From positions 62,001 through 126,000 of the forward strand of contig NZ_JBMWAN010000003.1 of assembly GCF_049546785.1 (NCBI RefSeq): a stretch of DNA of 64,000 nt, read 5' to 3'. A program made the translations under genes and the position numbers. This DNA comes from Nitrospira_D sp035465795 (GTDB lineage: Bacteria > Nitrospirota > Nitrospiria > Nitrospirales > Nitrospiraceae). Of the stretch, positions 15,309-23,644 are shown one piece after another. The stretch's first letter is position 1. The number at the start of each line of letters is the position of its first letter. The notes beneath the pieces are model-generated. The model saw nothing but the letters and a program-made list of their open reading frames with translations. It was not told where the DNA came from and made no database searches.

Positions 15309-17240
15309 TTAGTGTGTAGGTTGAAGGTCCGGCTGCGCGCGAGAGACGTCATTTCTGAGCATCTCGATCACCGCAGCCCCTGTCATGCTGCCAAGGTTTG
15401 CCCCGCTCCGCCCTCTGACCGAGAGGGTGCCGCTCTGGACTTCCCGGTCACCCGCGACCAGCATGAACGGAATTTTGGCCTTTTCGGCCTCGCGGATTTT
15501 GAAACCGATCTTCTCATTGCGAAGGTCCGCCTCGGCGCGAAAGCCGGCGGCCTTCAGCTGCGAGACGACCGACGTCACATAGTCGCGCTGGTTATCGGTG
15601 ATCGCAATGACCACGGCCTGCACCGGGGCGAGCCAGGTGGGGAACGAACCGCCGTAATGCTCGACCAGAATGCCGAAGAACCGCTCGATGGATCCCATCA
15701 AGGCCCGATGGATCATGATGGGCTGATGGGACTTCCCGTCTTCGCCGATATAGCTGAGGTCGAACCGTTCCGGGTTATTAAAGTCCACCTGGATGGTGGA
15801 GCATTGCCAGGAACGTCCCAGAGCATCCTTGATTTTGATGTCGATTTTCGGCCCGTAAAACGCGCCGCCGCCTTCGTCGAGATGGTACGAAATCCCGCGG
15901 CTCTTCAGCGCGGCCTCAAGCGACGTGGTTGCGAGAATCCATTTGTCGTCGGAGCCTACCGACTTGTCGGGTCTCGTGGAAAGGAAGATCTCAAATTCCA
16001 CGAAGCCGAACGATTTCAAAATGAAAAATGTAAAGTCCAAGACGCGGCTGACTTCGTCCTGAATCTGATCCGGACGGCAGAACAGATGGGCATCATCCTG
16101 AGTGAAGCCGCGCACCCGCAGCAGCCCATGGAGCACGCCGGTCCGCTCGTAGCGGTAGACCGTGCCGAGCTCGCCGTACCTGATGGGCAGGTCGCGATAA
16201 CTCCGCAGATGCGACTTATAAATCATGATGTGGTACGGGCAGTTCATCGGCTTGAGCTGATACTCACTGCCCTCCAACTTCATGGGGGCGAACATGTTTT
16301 CCCGGTAGTAGTCGACATGGCCGCTGGTTTTCCAGAGGTCGAGTCGCGCGACGTGGGGGGAGTAGACCAGTTCGTACCCGTCTTTGAGGTGCTGTTCACG
16401 CCAGAAATTTTCGATCAACAGCCTGACCAATGCGCCTTTCGGGTGCCACAGGACCAGCCCGGGACCGATTTCGTCCTGAATGGTAATGAGGTCGAGTTCT
16501 TTGCCGACTTTGCGGTGGTCCCGCCGCTTGATTTCTTCCAGCCTGGCCAGATGGGCGTCCAGTTCTTTTTGAGAGGGGAAGGATGTCCCGTAGATCCGCT
16601 GCAACATCGGGTTGCGCTCGTCCCCTCGCCAGTAGGCGCCGGCCGTATTCAGGAGCTTGAAGGCGCCGACATGGCCGGTTGCCGGAAGATGCGGACCCCG
16701 GCAGAGGTCGACGAACTCACCTTGGCTGTAGGCGGAAATCGGTTCGTTCTCAGGGAATCCCCGGATCAATTCAACTTTATAGCCTTCGCCGCGCGAGTGG
16801 AAAAACTCGATGGCTTGTTGTTTCGAAAATTCCGTCCGCTTAACCTGAAGATTCCGTTTGATGATGTCTCGGGCGCGGTCCTCGATCTTCTCCAGGTCTT
16901 CCGGGGTAAAAGGGCGATCGAAGGCAAAGTCGTAAAAGAAACCGTCTTCGAGAGCCGGGCCAATCGTCATCTGAGCCGTGGGAAACACTTCTTTCACGGC
17001 CTGCGCCATAATGTGGGTGCTGCTATGGCGATAGACCTCGCGGCCTTCGGCACTGGCAAAGGTGACCGGCTCAACCGTCGCATCCTCAGTCAGGGGACAA
17101 GACAGATCGACGACCTTCCCGTTGACTTTCGCGGCAAGGACGTCGGTCCCGACCGTCACGCCGCAGGCCTCCAGCGCTGAGCCGACGGTGTGCCCGCTCT
17201 CGACGGTCTGAGCCTTTCCATCTTTCAACGTAATCGTCAT
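15309..17240 (-). CDS. thrS: threonine--tRNA ligase
   Basis: Charges tRNA-Thr and edits mischarged Ser-tRNA. Full length (643 aa): N-terminal TGS domain (MTITLKDGKAQTVESGHTVG), editing domain with HSSTHIMAQAVKEVFP and the YSQGEFVDLCRGPHLP block, class II core with zinc ligands in MNCPYHIMIYKSHLRSYRDL and GVLHGLLRVRGFTQDDAHLF, and an anticodon-binding C-terminus. The ATG at 17240 starts the TGS domain; the upstream extension to 17300 is not needed. It lies 80 bases downstream of tRNA-Val on the same strand and 10 bases before infC. Confidence 0.96.
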   Translation of the reverse strand: MTITLKDGKAQTVESGHTVGSALEACGVTVGTDVLAAKVNGKVVDLSCPLTEDATVEPVTFASAEGREVYRHSSTHIMAQAVKEVFPTAQMTIGPALEDGFFYDFAFDRPFTPEDLEKIEDRARDIIKRNLQVKRTEFSKQQAIEFFHSRGEGYKVELIRGFPENEPISAYSQGEFVDLCRGPHLPATGHVGAFKLLNTAGAYWRGDERNPMLQRIYGTSFPSQKELDAHLARLEEIKRRDHRKVGKELDLITIQDEIGPGLVLWHPKGALVRLLIENFWREQHLKDGYELVYSPHVARLDLWKTSGHVDYYRENMFAPMKLEGSEYQLKPMNCPYHIMIYKSHLRSYRDLPIRYGELGTVYRYERTGVLHGLLRVRGFTQDDAHLFCRPDQIQDEVSRVLDFTFFILKSFGFVEFEIFLSTRPDKSVGSDDKWILATTSLEAALKSRGISYHLDEGGGAFYGPKIDIKIKDALGRSWQCSTIQVDFNNPERFDLSYIGEDGKSHQPIMIHRALMGSIERFFGILVEHYGGSFPTWLAPVQAVVIAITDNQRDYVTSVVSQLKAAGFRAEADLRNEKIGFKIREAEKAKIPFMLVAGDREVQSGTLSVRGRSGANLGSMTGAAVIEMLRNDVSRAQPDLQPTH

Positions 17241-17320
17241 CACGAGGGTGTTCTGTCCGATCGCAAAAAATAACAAAGGCACTCCGCCACCGAAAGGCAA
17301 GCGGATGCCTTCAGCCGAAA

Positions 17321-17395
17321 TGGTAGGCGCGGACGGTCTTGAACCGTCGACCTCTACCGTGTCAAGGTAGCGCTCTCCCCCTGAGCTACGCGCCT
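17321..17395 (-). tRNA. tRNA-Val (GAC)
   Basis: A 75-nt cloverleaf with acceptor AGGCGCG/CGCGCCT and encoded CCA. The anticodon loop is TTGACAC between CTACC and GGTAG, and the T arm is GACGG-TTCAAGA-CCGTC. It lies upstream of thrS on the same strand and may be transcribed with it. Confidence 0.95.
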
Positions 17396-17415
17396 ATAGT
17401 CCGGGTGCGCATGCT

Positions 17416-17440
17416 AATATAGGCCTGCCTGTAGTGTCAA
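17416..17440 (-). promoter_or_regulatory. candidate promoter of tRNA-Val (and possibly thrS)
   Basis: On the minus strand a consensus TTGACA (17440-17435) precedes TATATTAG (from 17421). The spacer is short for TATATT (13) and 15 for TATTAG, so the exact -10 is unsure. Confidence 0.45.
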
Positions 17441-17525
17441 GAAAAGCAAAACAGAAGACAGCCCCGTTCTGATCATCCGAAAGGGGGTCGCCATCTCTCT
17501 TATGCCTCGGCGCGGCAGTGGGTGG

Positions 17526-17799
17526 TTACTTGACTGCGGAGCGCAGCTCTTTCCCTGACGAGAATTCCGGAACCTTCGCCGTGGGCATTTTGAAGGCTTC
17601 GGCCGGTTCCGGGGTTCCGACCCATCCGGGTCTTTCTCTTGGAAATGATGAAAGTGCTGAAGTTGACGAGAGACACGCGATTACCCTTACTTGAGCGAGG
17701 AGGTGACGGCGCCGGTAAAGGCTTCCAGTGCTGTTCCTGCCGCTACTTTGGTGATTCCGCAGAGGCCGCCATCGTTGCGATGATTCCCTCCTTGGTCAT
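17526..17799 (-). pseudogene. frameshifted HU-family DNA-binding protein gene
   Basis: Minus-strand reading gives MTKEGIIATMAA, then after a shift GITKVAAGTALEAFTGAVTS and SLK, then after another shift KGNRVSLVNFSTFIISKRKT and RMGRNP, and after a third PAEAFKMPTAKVPEFSSGKE ending ELRSAVK and stop. This is the whole HU/IHF fold (KxGxxVxLxxFGxFxxxxRxxRxGRNPxTGE...VPxFxxGKxLKxxVN) broken by at least three frameshifts. An intact HU-family gene is present at 41976. Recent decay is likely because nearly every segment is still readable. Confidence 0.82.
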
Positions 17800-17880
17800 C
17801 CGTTTTCTCTTTGTGTGAGATTGAGTGAGGATGTCGGTTGTCTCACGCCCGATTCTCTCGCCGCTCGACAAACCTGGATG

Positions 17881-18471
17881 CTAGGCGTCGCGCGCGACTT
17901 TGGCCCGTTTGCGCTTTAAGGGAATGTGCAAATCGGTGATTTTTTTCCTCAGGGTGTTTCGATTGAGGCCCAAGAGTTCGGCCGCCTGAATTTGATTGCC
18001 CTGTGTTTCGCGGAGCGCGGAGGAAATAAGCGGCCGCTCAACTGCGGAAATCAGCATGGGGTGGAGATTCTTGGCCGATCCGTTGCGCATCCCCCTGACG
18101 AAATCCCCCATCTTTAAGTCCAGATAATCCTCCAGCGAGAGGTCGCGACCTTTTCCGTTTTGCATCCCTTCGTCCGACCGATTCATGTGCTGGAAGAGTT
18201 TGGACGTCTGGCTGAGTACGGCTCGGGAACCGGCAATCACCAAGGTCTTGGCTGGATCGACACAAGTCGGGAGCGTCACCGCATGGTCCTGTTCGGCAGC
18301 CCACTCCACCACCACGGCATCGAAGGGAGGATTTGGAGGACTGTGAGGGAGAGAGAGACGGTCCTGGCAGATGGTGACCGAGGCGTGTGGAAAGGCCAGT
18401 GTGAACTGAGTCTGGACGTCGGGGTCCCCCGTCAGCAGGAGTATGGAGAATGCAGATAGAGGGACTGACAT
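17881..18471 (-). CDS. Fis-type helix-turn-helix regulator with degenerate receiver-like N-terminus
   Basis: A 196-aa protein. The last about 50 residues match the Fis/NtrC C-terminal DNA-binding helix-turn-helix (ERPLISSALRETQGNQIQAA then ELLGLNRNTLRKKI). The N-terminal about 90 residues (FSILLLTGDPDVQTQFTLAF...FDAVVVEW) resemble a receiver fold but lack an obvious phospho-acceptor triad, and there is no AAA+ domain. It may bind DNA constitutively or respond to another signal. A TTG start at 18528 would add 19 residues. The target is unknown; it sits back to back with the sulfate-assimilation regulator. Confidence 0.75.
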   Translation of the reverse strand: MSVPLSAFSILLLTGDPDVQTQFTLAFPHASVTICQDRLSLPHSPPNPPFDAVVVEWAAEQDHAVTLPTCVDPAKTLVIAGSRAVLSQTSKLFQHMNRSDEGMQNGKGRDLSLEDYLDLKMGDFVRGMRNGSAKNLHPMLISAVERPLISSALRETQGNQIQAAELLGLNRNTLRKKITDLHIPLKRKRAKVARDA

Positions 18472-18728
18472 GTAGGCACCAAGCGAAGAGGAGGGCGGGA
18501 TTATTGCCCAGCGCTTCAGTGATGTCAAACGCCTTGTTTCTGGTTTGCGGATTTTAGTTAGGGGTCTTTGAACGAGTGGGATGCTGTTCCGGGGCTTACG
18601 CCCGTTCCGGGAATCGGTGCTGAGTCGGGAGGATTGCCAGGCCGTGAGTCAGCCAGCTGTCCGCAATTCTAGGGCATGATTCAGCCGAACGATAGAGACG
18701 GTCCTGGAGATTCATGACAGACTGAGCC

Positions 18729-18760
18729 TTGACAGGACGGAGAACCGAACGGTATATGAT
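18729..18760 (+). promoter_or_regulatory. promoter of the sulfate-assimilation operon
   Basis: Consensus TTGACA at 18729-18734, then TATATG at 18753 (spacer 18) or TATGAT at 18755 (spacer 20). It lies 32-60 bases upstream of the Rrf2 start codon. The ATGs at 18756 and 18759 fall inside the -10 box and so are unlikely starts. Confidence 0.6.
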
Positions 18761-18769
18761 GCTAAATCA

Positions 18770-18783
18770 ATTCCAATCGGAAT
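18770..18783 (+). promoter_or_regulatory. candidate operator (ATTCC-N4-GGAAT)
   Basis: A perfect 5-bp dyad, ATTCC AATC GGAAT, just downstream of the -10 box and before the Rrf2 start codon. The position and the dyad suit autoregulation by the encoded Rrf2 protein. This is inferred, not demonstrated. Confidence 0.45.
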
Positions 18784-18791
18784 ATTCAAGA

Positions 18792-19241
18792 ATGAGAGTC
18801 TCGCATCGCGCAACCTATGGAATTATGGCGGCTGTTGACCTGGCCATGAACGGGAAAAGCGAGCCGATACAGGCGCGGACGATTGCCAAGCGGCAATCGA
18901 TCCCTGTTCGATTTCTCGAACAGGTCCTTCATGCGATGAAAAAGGCGGGGCTCGTTGACAGTATTCGCGGCGCGCAGGGCGGTTATCTCTTGCTCAAGAA
19001 TCCCTCTGAGCTTTCCGTGGCCGATATTCTGGAAGCGCTCGATGGACCGGTGCTTCATGGCGGTTCCCTCGACGGCCATACTCATGAAAGACGGGAAAGC
19101 CGGCAACATCTCTTGCTGGGGCGGGTCTGGGAGCAGGTTGAAGAAGCGGAGCGCGCGGTGCTGGAAGCCATTACGATAGAAAGCCTGGTTGAGCGTCAAC
19201 GTACGCTCGATCAGCAGCAAAACCCCATGTACCACATTTGA
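18792..19241 (+). CDS. Rrf2-family transcriptional regulator without Fe-S cysteines (CymR-like)
   Basis: A 149-aa winged-helix regulator beginning MRVSHRATYGIMAAVDLAMN, with the wing region VDSIRGAQGGYLLLKNPSEL typical of the Rrf2 family. There is no cysteine in the protein, so it cannot bind an iron-sulfur cluster as IscR or NsrR do. In this respect it resembles CymR, which controls cysteine metabolism through a partner protein. It stands first, upstream of sulfite reductase, APS reductase and ATP sulfurylase, so control of sulfur assimilation is the natural inference. In-frame upstream ATGs overlap the promoter. Confidence 0.85.
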   Translation: MRVSHRATYGIMAAVDLAMNGKSEPIQARTIAKRQSIPVRFLEQVLHAMKKAGLVDSIRGAQGGYLLLKNPSELSVADILEALDGPVLHGGSLDGHTHERRESRQHLLLGRVWEQVEEAERAVLEAITIESLVERQRTLDQQQNPMYHI

Positions 19242-19329
19242 CCACTGACCATCGGTGGATTGCCATAAAGCCTGCCTGTCATTCAGGCCGGCATCCCGGC
19301 AGTCACTTGTATGTAGGGAGCACATCGCC

Positions 19330-21837
19330 ATGAGCCCTCAAGACCAACTGGTCGTTCCAGAGATCAAGACCCTTCCCATTCCCTCGGCCATTCTCGAAGA
19401 GATCGAGACGTTCGAGAACGAAGCGCTGAAGACCTTGGCAGGGGAGGTCTCCACCGACCTTTTTAAGCCCTTTCGGCTTCAGTACGGGATCTATGGCCAG
19501 CGGCAGCCCGGCGTGCAGATGGTGCGGATTAAGATTCCCTTCGGCGGGATATCGGCGAATCAACTGCGGCGTGTGGCCGAACTGGCCGACCGTTATGCCA
19601 CAGCCGTCGGTCATGTGACGACGCGCCAGGACATTCAGATGCATTTCGTCGAATTGAAGGATGTGCCGACGATCATGCGCGGCCTTGCAGAAGTCGGGCT
19701 GACGACCCGCGAAGCCTGTGCGAACACCGTGCGGAACGTGACTGCCTGCCATCTGGCCGGAGTGTGCCAGGGGGAGGTGTTTGACGTCACTCCCTATGCC
19801 AAAACCGTCGCCTATCATCTGCTGCGCAACCCGCTGAATCAGAGTCTGCCGCGGAAATTCAAGATTGCCCTCTCCGGGTGCAAACAGGACTGTGCCCTCA
19901 CGCCTATTCATGACGTGGGACTGTTGGCTGTGAAACGGGCTGACGGGGTCATTGGTTTTCGCATGGTCGCGGGCGGCGGGCTTGGTTCCGCCCCACGGAT
20001 GGCCCAAGTCCTGCGCGAATTTACTCCGATGGAAGAACTGCTCCCGAGCATTGAAGCTGTCATCAAGGTGTTCGATACGCTGGGGAACCGGAAGAATCGC
20101 AATAAGGCCCGCATGAAATTCGTGATCGAAAAGCTCGGCTTCGAGGAATTCAAGCGGCGCTGGGAAGCGGCGTATGAATCGATGGGCTATCAACGCCCCT
20201 CGCACGAGCCGATCAAATTGCTGGCGTACCAGGACGAACCCACTCCGCTGATCATGCCGACCTGCAATGGGTCCGGAGCCCCGTCGGCGAACAGCAACGG
20301 GCATGCGAATGATATCGGGCACGAAACGCCGTTTCAGATGTGGAAGCGCACGAACGTGGTCAAGCAAAGACAGCCCGGCTATGTGACCGCTGCGATCAAG
20401 TTGTTCATGGGAGACCTTACATCCGAGCAAATGCTTTGCGTGGCCGATCTGGCAGAGCGCTACGCCAACGGGAACATCCGGACCACGATTAACCAGAACA
20501 TGGTAATCCGGTGGATTCCCGAGACGCAGATCGAATCTCTTTATGCGGACCTTGCCGCGCATGGCCTGTCAGATCCAGGCGCCGAACTCGTCGAGGATAT
20601 TATTGCCTGTCCCGGCACCGATACATGCGGCCTGGGCATTACCTCGTCCAAGGGCCTCGCGCGGGCGCTGGCCGAAGTATTCCCCGCCGGTCGTGTGCCC
20701 GAAGATTTGTCCGATGTCAGTGTGAAAATCAGCGGATGCCACAATTCCTGTGCGCAACACCATATCTCGACCATCGGACTCCATGGGGTCGGGAAACGGC
20801 TGGGCGACCACGTGGCGCCGCACTACGAGTTGCACCTTGGCGGGCAGATCGACGGCACGCCCAAGATCGGGCAGATGACGGTCAAGCTTCCGGCGAAGGC
20901 GGTCCCGGCGGCCCTGTCGCACCTCGTCGCGGTCTATCGGCGCGATCGGCTGCCGAATGAAAACCTGTCGGCCTTCATCGGCCGGGCCGGCAAGGTCAAA
21001 CTGAAGGATGAGCTCATTCCGTACACTATTGTTCCTGCCTTTCAGGACGATCCCACCTTCTATTATGACTGGGAAGGTGAGGAGGAATTTATCCTCGAGG
21101 ACCTGGGACCCGGCGAGTGCGCCGGCGGTGCGCTGGAAATGATCGAGAACGGCATCCTCGAAGCGGATCAGGAGCTATATCAGGCCAAACTGCTGGTGGA
21201 GAAGCATCAGTACTCCGTGTCGGTGAATAAGTCCTATCGCGCGGTGCTGGCGGCAGCCAAGGCGATGCTGGTCACGGAAGGGCTGGATCCCTCCACTGAC
21301 TCGGAAATTTTCCTGGAGTTCGAGCAACGGCTGGCGACCAAAGGCGTGGTGCCGGCCATGTATCGGAATCTCGGGAAGCAGGTGGGGGATTTGGGGCCCA
21401 AAGACACCACAGCGCAATCCGCCCTGGCCAAGATGGAATTCGCGAAGGGATTCGTCGAGGCCTGCCGGGCCGCGACCGAACAGATGGGGAAAGATCTGAA
21501 GCTTGCGCCCGTGACGGAGGCGCCGGTTCCGGCGAAGGAAGCGGTTGTGCCGGCTACCCCCGTGCCGGCGGCGGTCGCTCCCACGGCTCCCGCACCCACC
21601 GGCGCGCCGGTCTATGACCTCCGCGGGGTGGCCTGTCCGTTGAACTATGTGAAGACCAAACTGAAACTTGAAATGATGGATGCCGGTGAGCAGTTGGAAG
21701 TGTGGCTGGATGCCGGCGAACCGATCAAGAACGTGCCGATGAGCCTGAAGAACGACGGGCACAAGGTGCTGCTGCAAGAGGCGCTGGAGCCGGAGGCGGC
21801 CCATTACCGCGTGCTGGTCGAAAAAGTCGAGGGCTAA
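19330..21837 (+). CDS. assimilatory sulfite/nitrite reductase hemoprotein fused to a helical domain and a TusA domain
   Basis: An 835-aa fusion. Residues about 35-590 are two ferredoxin-like/hemoprotein repeats of the siroheme sulfite/nitrite reductase family that reduce sulfite to sulfide. The cluster motif is present twice: C140-x5-C146 with C184-x3-C188, and C427-x5-C433 with C470-x3-C474 (GCHNSCAQHH). Residues about 655-750 are helical and HEPN-like, followed by an Ala/Pro linker. Residues about 760-835 are a TusA domain (YDLRGVACPLNYVKTKLKLE) with the Cys-Pro sulfur-transfer site. The operon context with cysH, cysD and cysN argues for sulfite as substrate. Confidence 0.9.
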   Translation: MSPQDQLVVPEIKTLPIPSAILEEIETFENEALKTLAGEVSTDLFKPFRLQYGIYGQRQPGVQMVRIKIPFGGISANQLRRVAELADRYATAVGHVTTRQDIQMHFVELKDVPTIMRGLAEVGLTTREACANTVRNVTACHLAGVCQGEVFDVTPYAKTVAYHLLRNPLNQSLPRKFKIALSGCKQDCALTPIHDVGLLAVKRADGVIGFRMVAGGGLGSAPRMAQVLREFTPMEELLPSIEAVIKVFDTLGNRKNRNKARMKFVIEKLGFEEFKRRWEAAYESMGYQRPSHEPIKLLAYQDEPTPLIMPTCNGSGAPSANSNGHANDIGHETPFQMWKRTNVVKQRQPGYVTAAIKLFMGDLTSEQMLCVADLAERYANGNIRTTINQNMVIRWIPETQIESLYADLAAHGLSDPGAELVEDIIACPGTDTCGLGITSSKGLARALAEVFPAGRVPEDLSDVSVKISGCHNSCAQHHISTIGLHGVGKRLGDHVAPHYELHLGGQIDGTPKIGQMTVKLPAKAVPAALSHLVAVYRRDRLPNENLSAFIGRAGKVKLKDELIPYTIVPAFQDDPTFYYDWEGEEEFILEDLGPGECAGGALEMIENGILEADQELYQAKLLVEKHQYSVSVNKSYRAVLAAAKAMLVTEGLDPSTDSEIFLEFEQRLATKGVVPAMYRNLGKQVGDLGPKDTTAQSALAKMEFAKGFVEACRAATEQMGKDLKLAPVTEAPVPAKEAVVPATPVPAAVAPTAPAPTGAPVYDLRGVACPLNYVKTKLKLEMMDAGEQLEVWLDAGEPIKNVPMSLKNDGHKVLLQEALEPEAAHYRVLVEKVEG

Positions 21838-21854
21838 GGGAGCGCACCGGGAAG

Positions 21855-22571
21855 ATGAGCAATATCGGGAATTCAGACATGATCGCGGAGTTGAAACGGG
21901 TGAGCGACGCGTTCGAGTCAAAGCAGCCGCAAGACCTGTTGGCGGAAGCGATCAGGCGGTTTGCCCCGAAGATCGTCGTGGCCTGCAGCTTCGGCGCAGA
22001 GGATGTGGTGCTGGTCGATATGGTCCATCGCATCAATTCTGAGATCCCGCTCTTTTACCTGGATACGGACTTTCTCTTCCCCGAGACCTATGAGACACGC
22101 GATCGCATCGTCCGGCATTATGCGCTCAAGCCGGCGCAGGTCATTCAGGTGAAATCGCTGCTGACGCCGGAACAGCAGGCGGCTCAATACGGTCAGGCGC
22201 TCTGGTCCACGGAGCCGGATCGCTGCTGCCAGTTACGGAAAGTGGAGCCGCTCACGCGGGTCCTCAAAGGGTTCGATGCCTGGATCACCGGCATTCGTCG
22301 GGATCAGGCCCCGACCAGGGCCAACGCGGGGTTGATTGAGTGGGATAGCAAGTTCCAATTGGTGAAAGTGAATCCCTTGGCTCGCTGGACATGGGCCGAT
22401 GTGTGGACCTACATCAAGGTATACGAAGTGCCCTACAATCCGTTGCACGACCACAACTATCCCAGCATCGGCTGTACGCACTGCACGGCTCCCGTCGCGC
22501 CGGGTGACGATCCCCGGGCAGGGCGCTGGAAAAATTTTACAAAAACGGAGTGCGGACTACACAAAACGTAA
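21855..22571 (+). CDS. cysH: adenylyl-sulfate (APS) reductase, CysH family
   Basis: Reduces activated sulfate to sulfite with thioredoxin as donor. It is 238 aa. C124-C125 and C207-x2-C210 are the four ligands of the [4Fe-4S] cluster that marks APS-using enzymes rather than cluster-free PAPS reductases. The catalytic cysteine is in KTECGLH at the C-terminus (C233). The nucleotide-binding SFGAED motif is near residue 45. APS use means no APS kinase is required, which bears on the odd CysC-like tail of the CysN gene downstream. The next gene starts one base after this stop codon. Confidence 0.95.
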   Translation: MSNIGNSDMIAELKRVSDAFESKQPQDLLAEAIRRFAPKIVVACSFGAEDVVLVDMVHRINSEIPLFYLDTDFLFPETYETRDRIVRHYALKPAQVIQVKSLLTPEQQAAQYGQALWSTEPDRCCQLRKVEPLTRVLKGFDAWITGIRRDQAPTRANAGLIEWDSKFQLVKVNPLARWTWADVWTYIKVYEVPYNPLHDHNYPSIGCTHCTAPVAPGDDPRAGRWKNFTKTECGLHKT

Positions 22572-22572
22572 C

Positions 22573-23625
22573 ATGCCAATCCAAGACTACCTCGCAAAAA
22601 TTGCTCAAGGGCCCAAGGCGTCAAAAGATTTGACGTGGGACGAGTCGAAGCAGGTGATGAAGCTCCTCATTGAGGGACAGGTGACCCAGGCCCAGATCGG
22701 GGCCTTTCTGATTGCCATGCGCTTCAAGATGGAATCGGTCACCGAGTTGGCGGCGTTCACCGCCGCCGCGCGTCAGTATGTGGCGCCTCTGTCGATTCCG
22801 AAGTCCCTGGCGCTGGTGGATGTGCCCACCTATGCCGGCAAGCAGGATACCTTTCATGCGCTCATTGCGGCGGCTGTTGTTGCCACGGCCGGCGGGGCGG
22901 CGGTCTTGATGCACGGCTACGATGGCATTCCGGGCCGTCCGGGGAGCGCCGGAGTCTTAAAGGCGCTGGGGGTTCCCATCGATCTCGAACCGAAAATGGC
23001 GGCAGAGGAATTGACGAAGAAAGGCTTCGCCTATCTCGACATCGGCCTCTACCATCCGCCGATCTACCGGTTTTTGGAAATGCGCCAGGAATTGGGTGTG
23101 CGCAACATGTTTCATCCCGTCGCGCGGCTGCTCAACCCGGGACGCGCGTCCGCGCAAGTGGTCGGGCTGTCCCATCCGCCGCATTTTGAAAAGACCGCCG
23201 AGGTGCTTCGCATGTTGGCCTGTCCGCGCGGGTTCGTGATCCGCGGGGTGGAGGGAGATCCCGAGTTATCCGGCGCGGCGGCGACCCGGGTGCTGGAATT
23301 GCGCGATGAGCGCATCACACCGCTGGGCATTGCCCCGAAGGATTTCGGCATGGGTTTGTGCTCATCCCGTGAAATGGCCGGGTTTCCTCCGGACCAGCGC
23401 GACAAGGAAGCGGATCTACTGCGGCGGTTGATCCAGAATCAGGTGCCGGGTGGACCAAAGGATTGGGTGCTCATGAATGCGGCGATGCTGCTCTATGCCG
23501 CCGGAAAGGGAACGTCGTTGACGGCTTGTTTGCCGATTGCCCGCGCGGCCCTCGAAGGGGGGGCGGCGGCGCGCAAGCTGGATGAGCTGGTGCAGGCGCC
23601 GCTTGCGGCAGGCAAGCGGGGATAA
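22573..23625 (+). CDS. TrpD-like glycosyltransferase family protein in the sulfate operon
   Basis: A 350-aa protein with the two-domain fold of anthranilate phosphoribosyltransferase/nucleoside phosphorylase class 3: an N-terminal helical part (VMKLLIEGQVTQAQIGAFLI) and an alpha/beta part with GGAAVLMHGYDGIPGRPGSA. The usual TrpD phosphate loop (GTGGD) is replaced by VPTYAGKQDT, so it is likely of the TrpD2/YbiB-like group rather than a tryptophan enzyme. It sits between cysH and cysD with one-base spacing on one side, so a role tied to sulfur assimilation is suggested. The function is unproven. Confidence 0.8.
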   Translation: MPIQDYLAKIAQGPKASKDLTWDESKQVMKLLIEGQVTQAQIGAFLIAMRFKMESVTELAAFTAAARQYVAPLSIPKSLALVDVPTYAGKQDTFHALIAAAVVATAGGAAVLMHGYDGIPGRPGSAGVLKALGVPIDLEPKMAAEELTKKGFAYLDIGLYHPPIYRFLEMRQELGVRNMFHPVARLLNPGRASAQVVGLSHPPHFEKTAEVLRMLACPRGFVIRGVEGDPELSGAAATRVLELRDERITPLGIAPKDFGMGLCSSREMAGFPPDQRDKEADLLRRLIQNQVPGGPKDWVLMNAAMLLYAAGKGTSLTACLPIARAALEGGAAARKLDELVQAPLAAGKRG

Positions 23626-23644
23626 ACGGAAAGGGTCGGCAGTC

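Noticed and set aside
15299..15352. ATG start for infC at 15352
   Set aside because: It lies within thrS and gives an extension without homology; ATC at 15298 has a ribosome binding site and the right length.
15216..17180. A 654-codon antisense frame inside thrS
   Set aside because: Fully covered by thrS, which has complete motifs; antisense shadow.
19303..20562. A 419-codon antisense frame inside sulfite reductase
   Set aside because: Antisense shadow with no recognisable domain.
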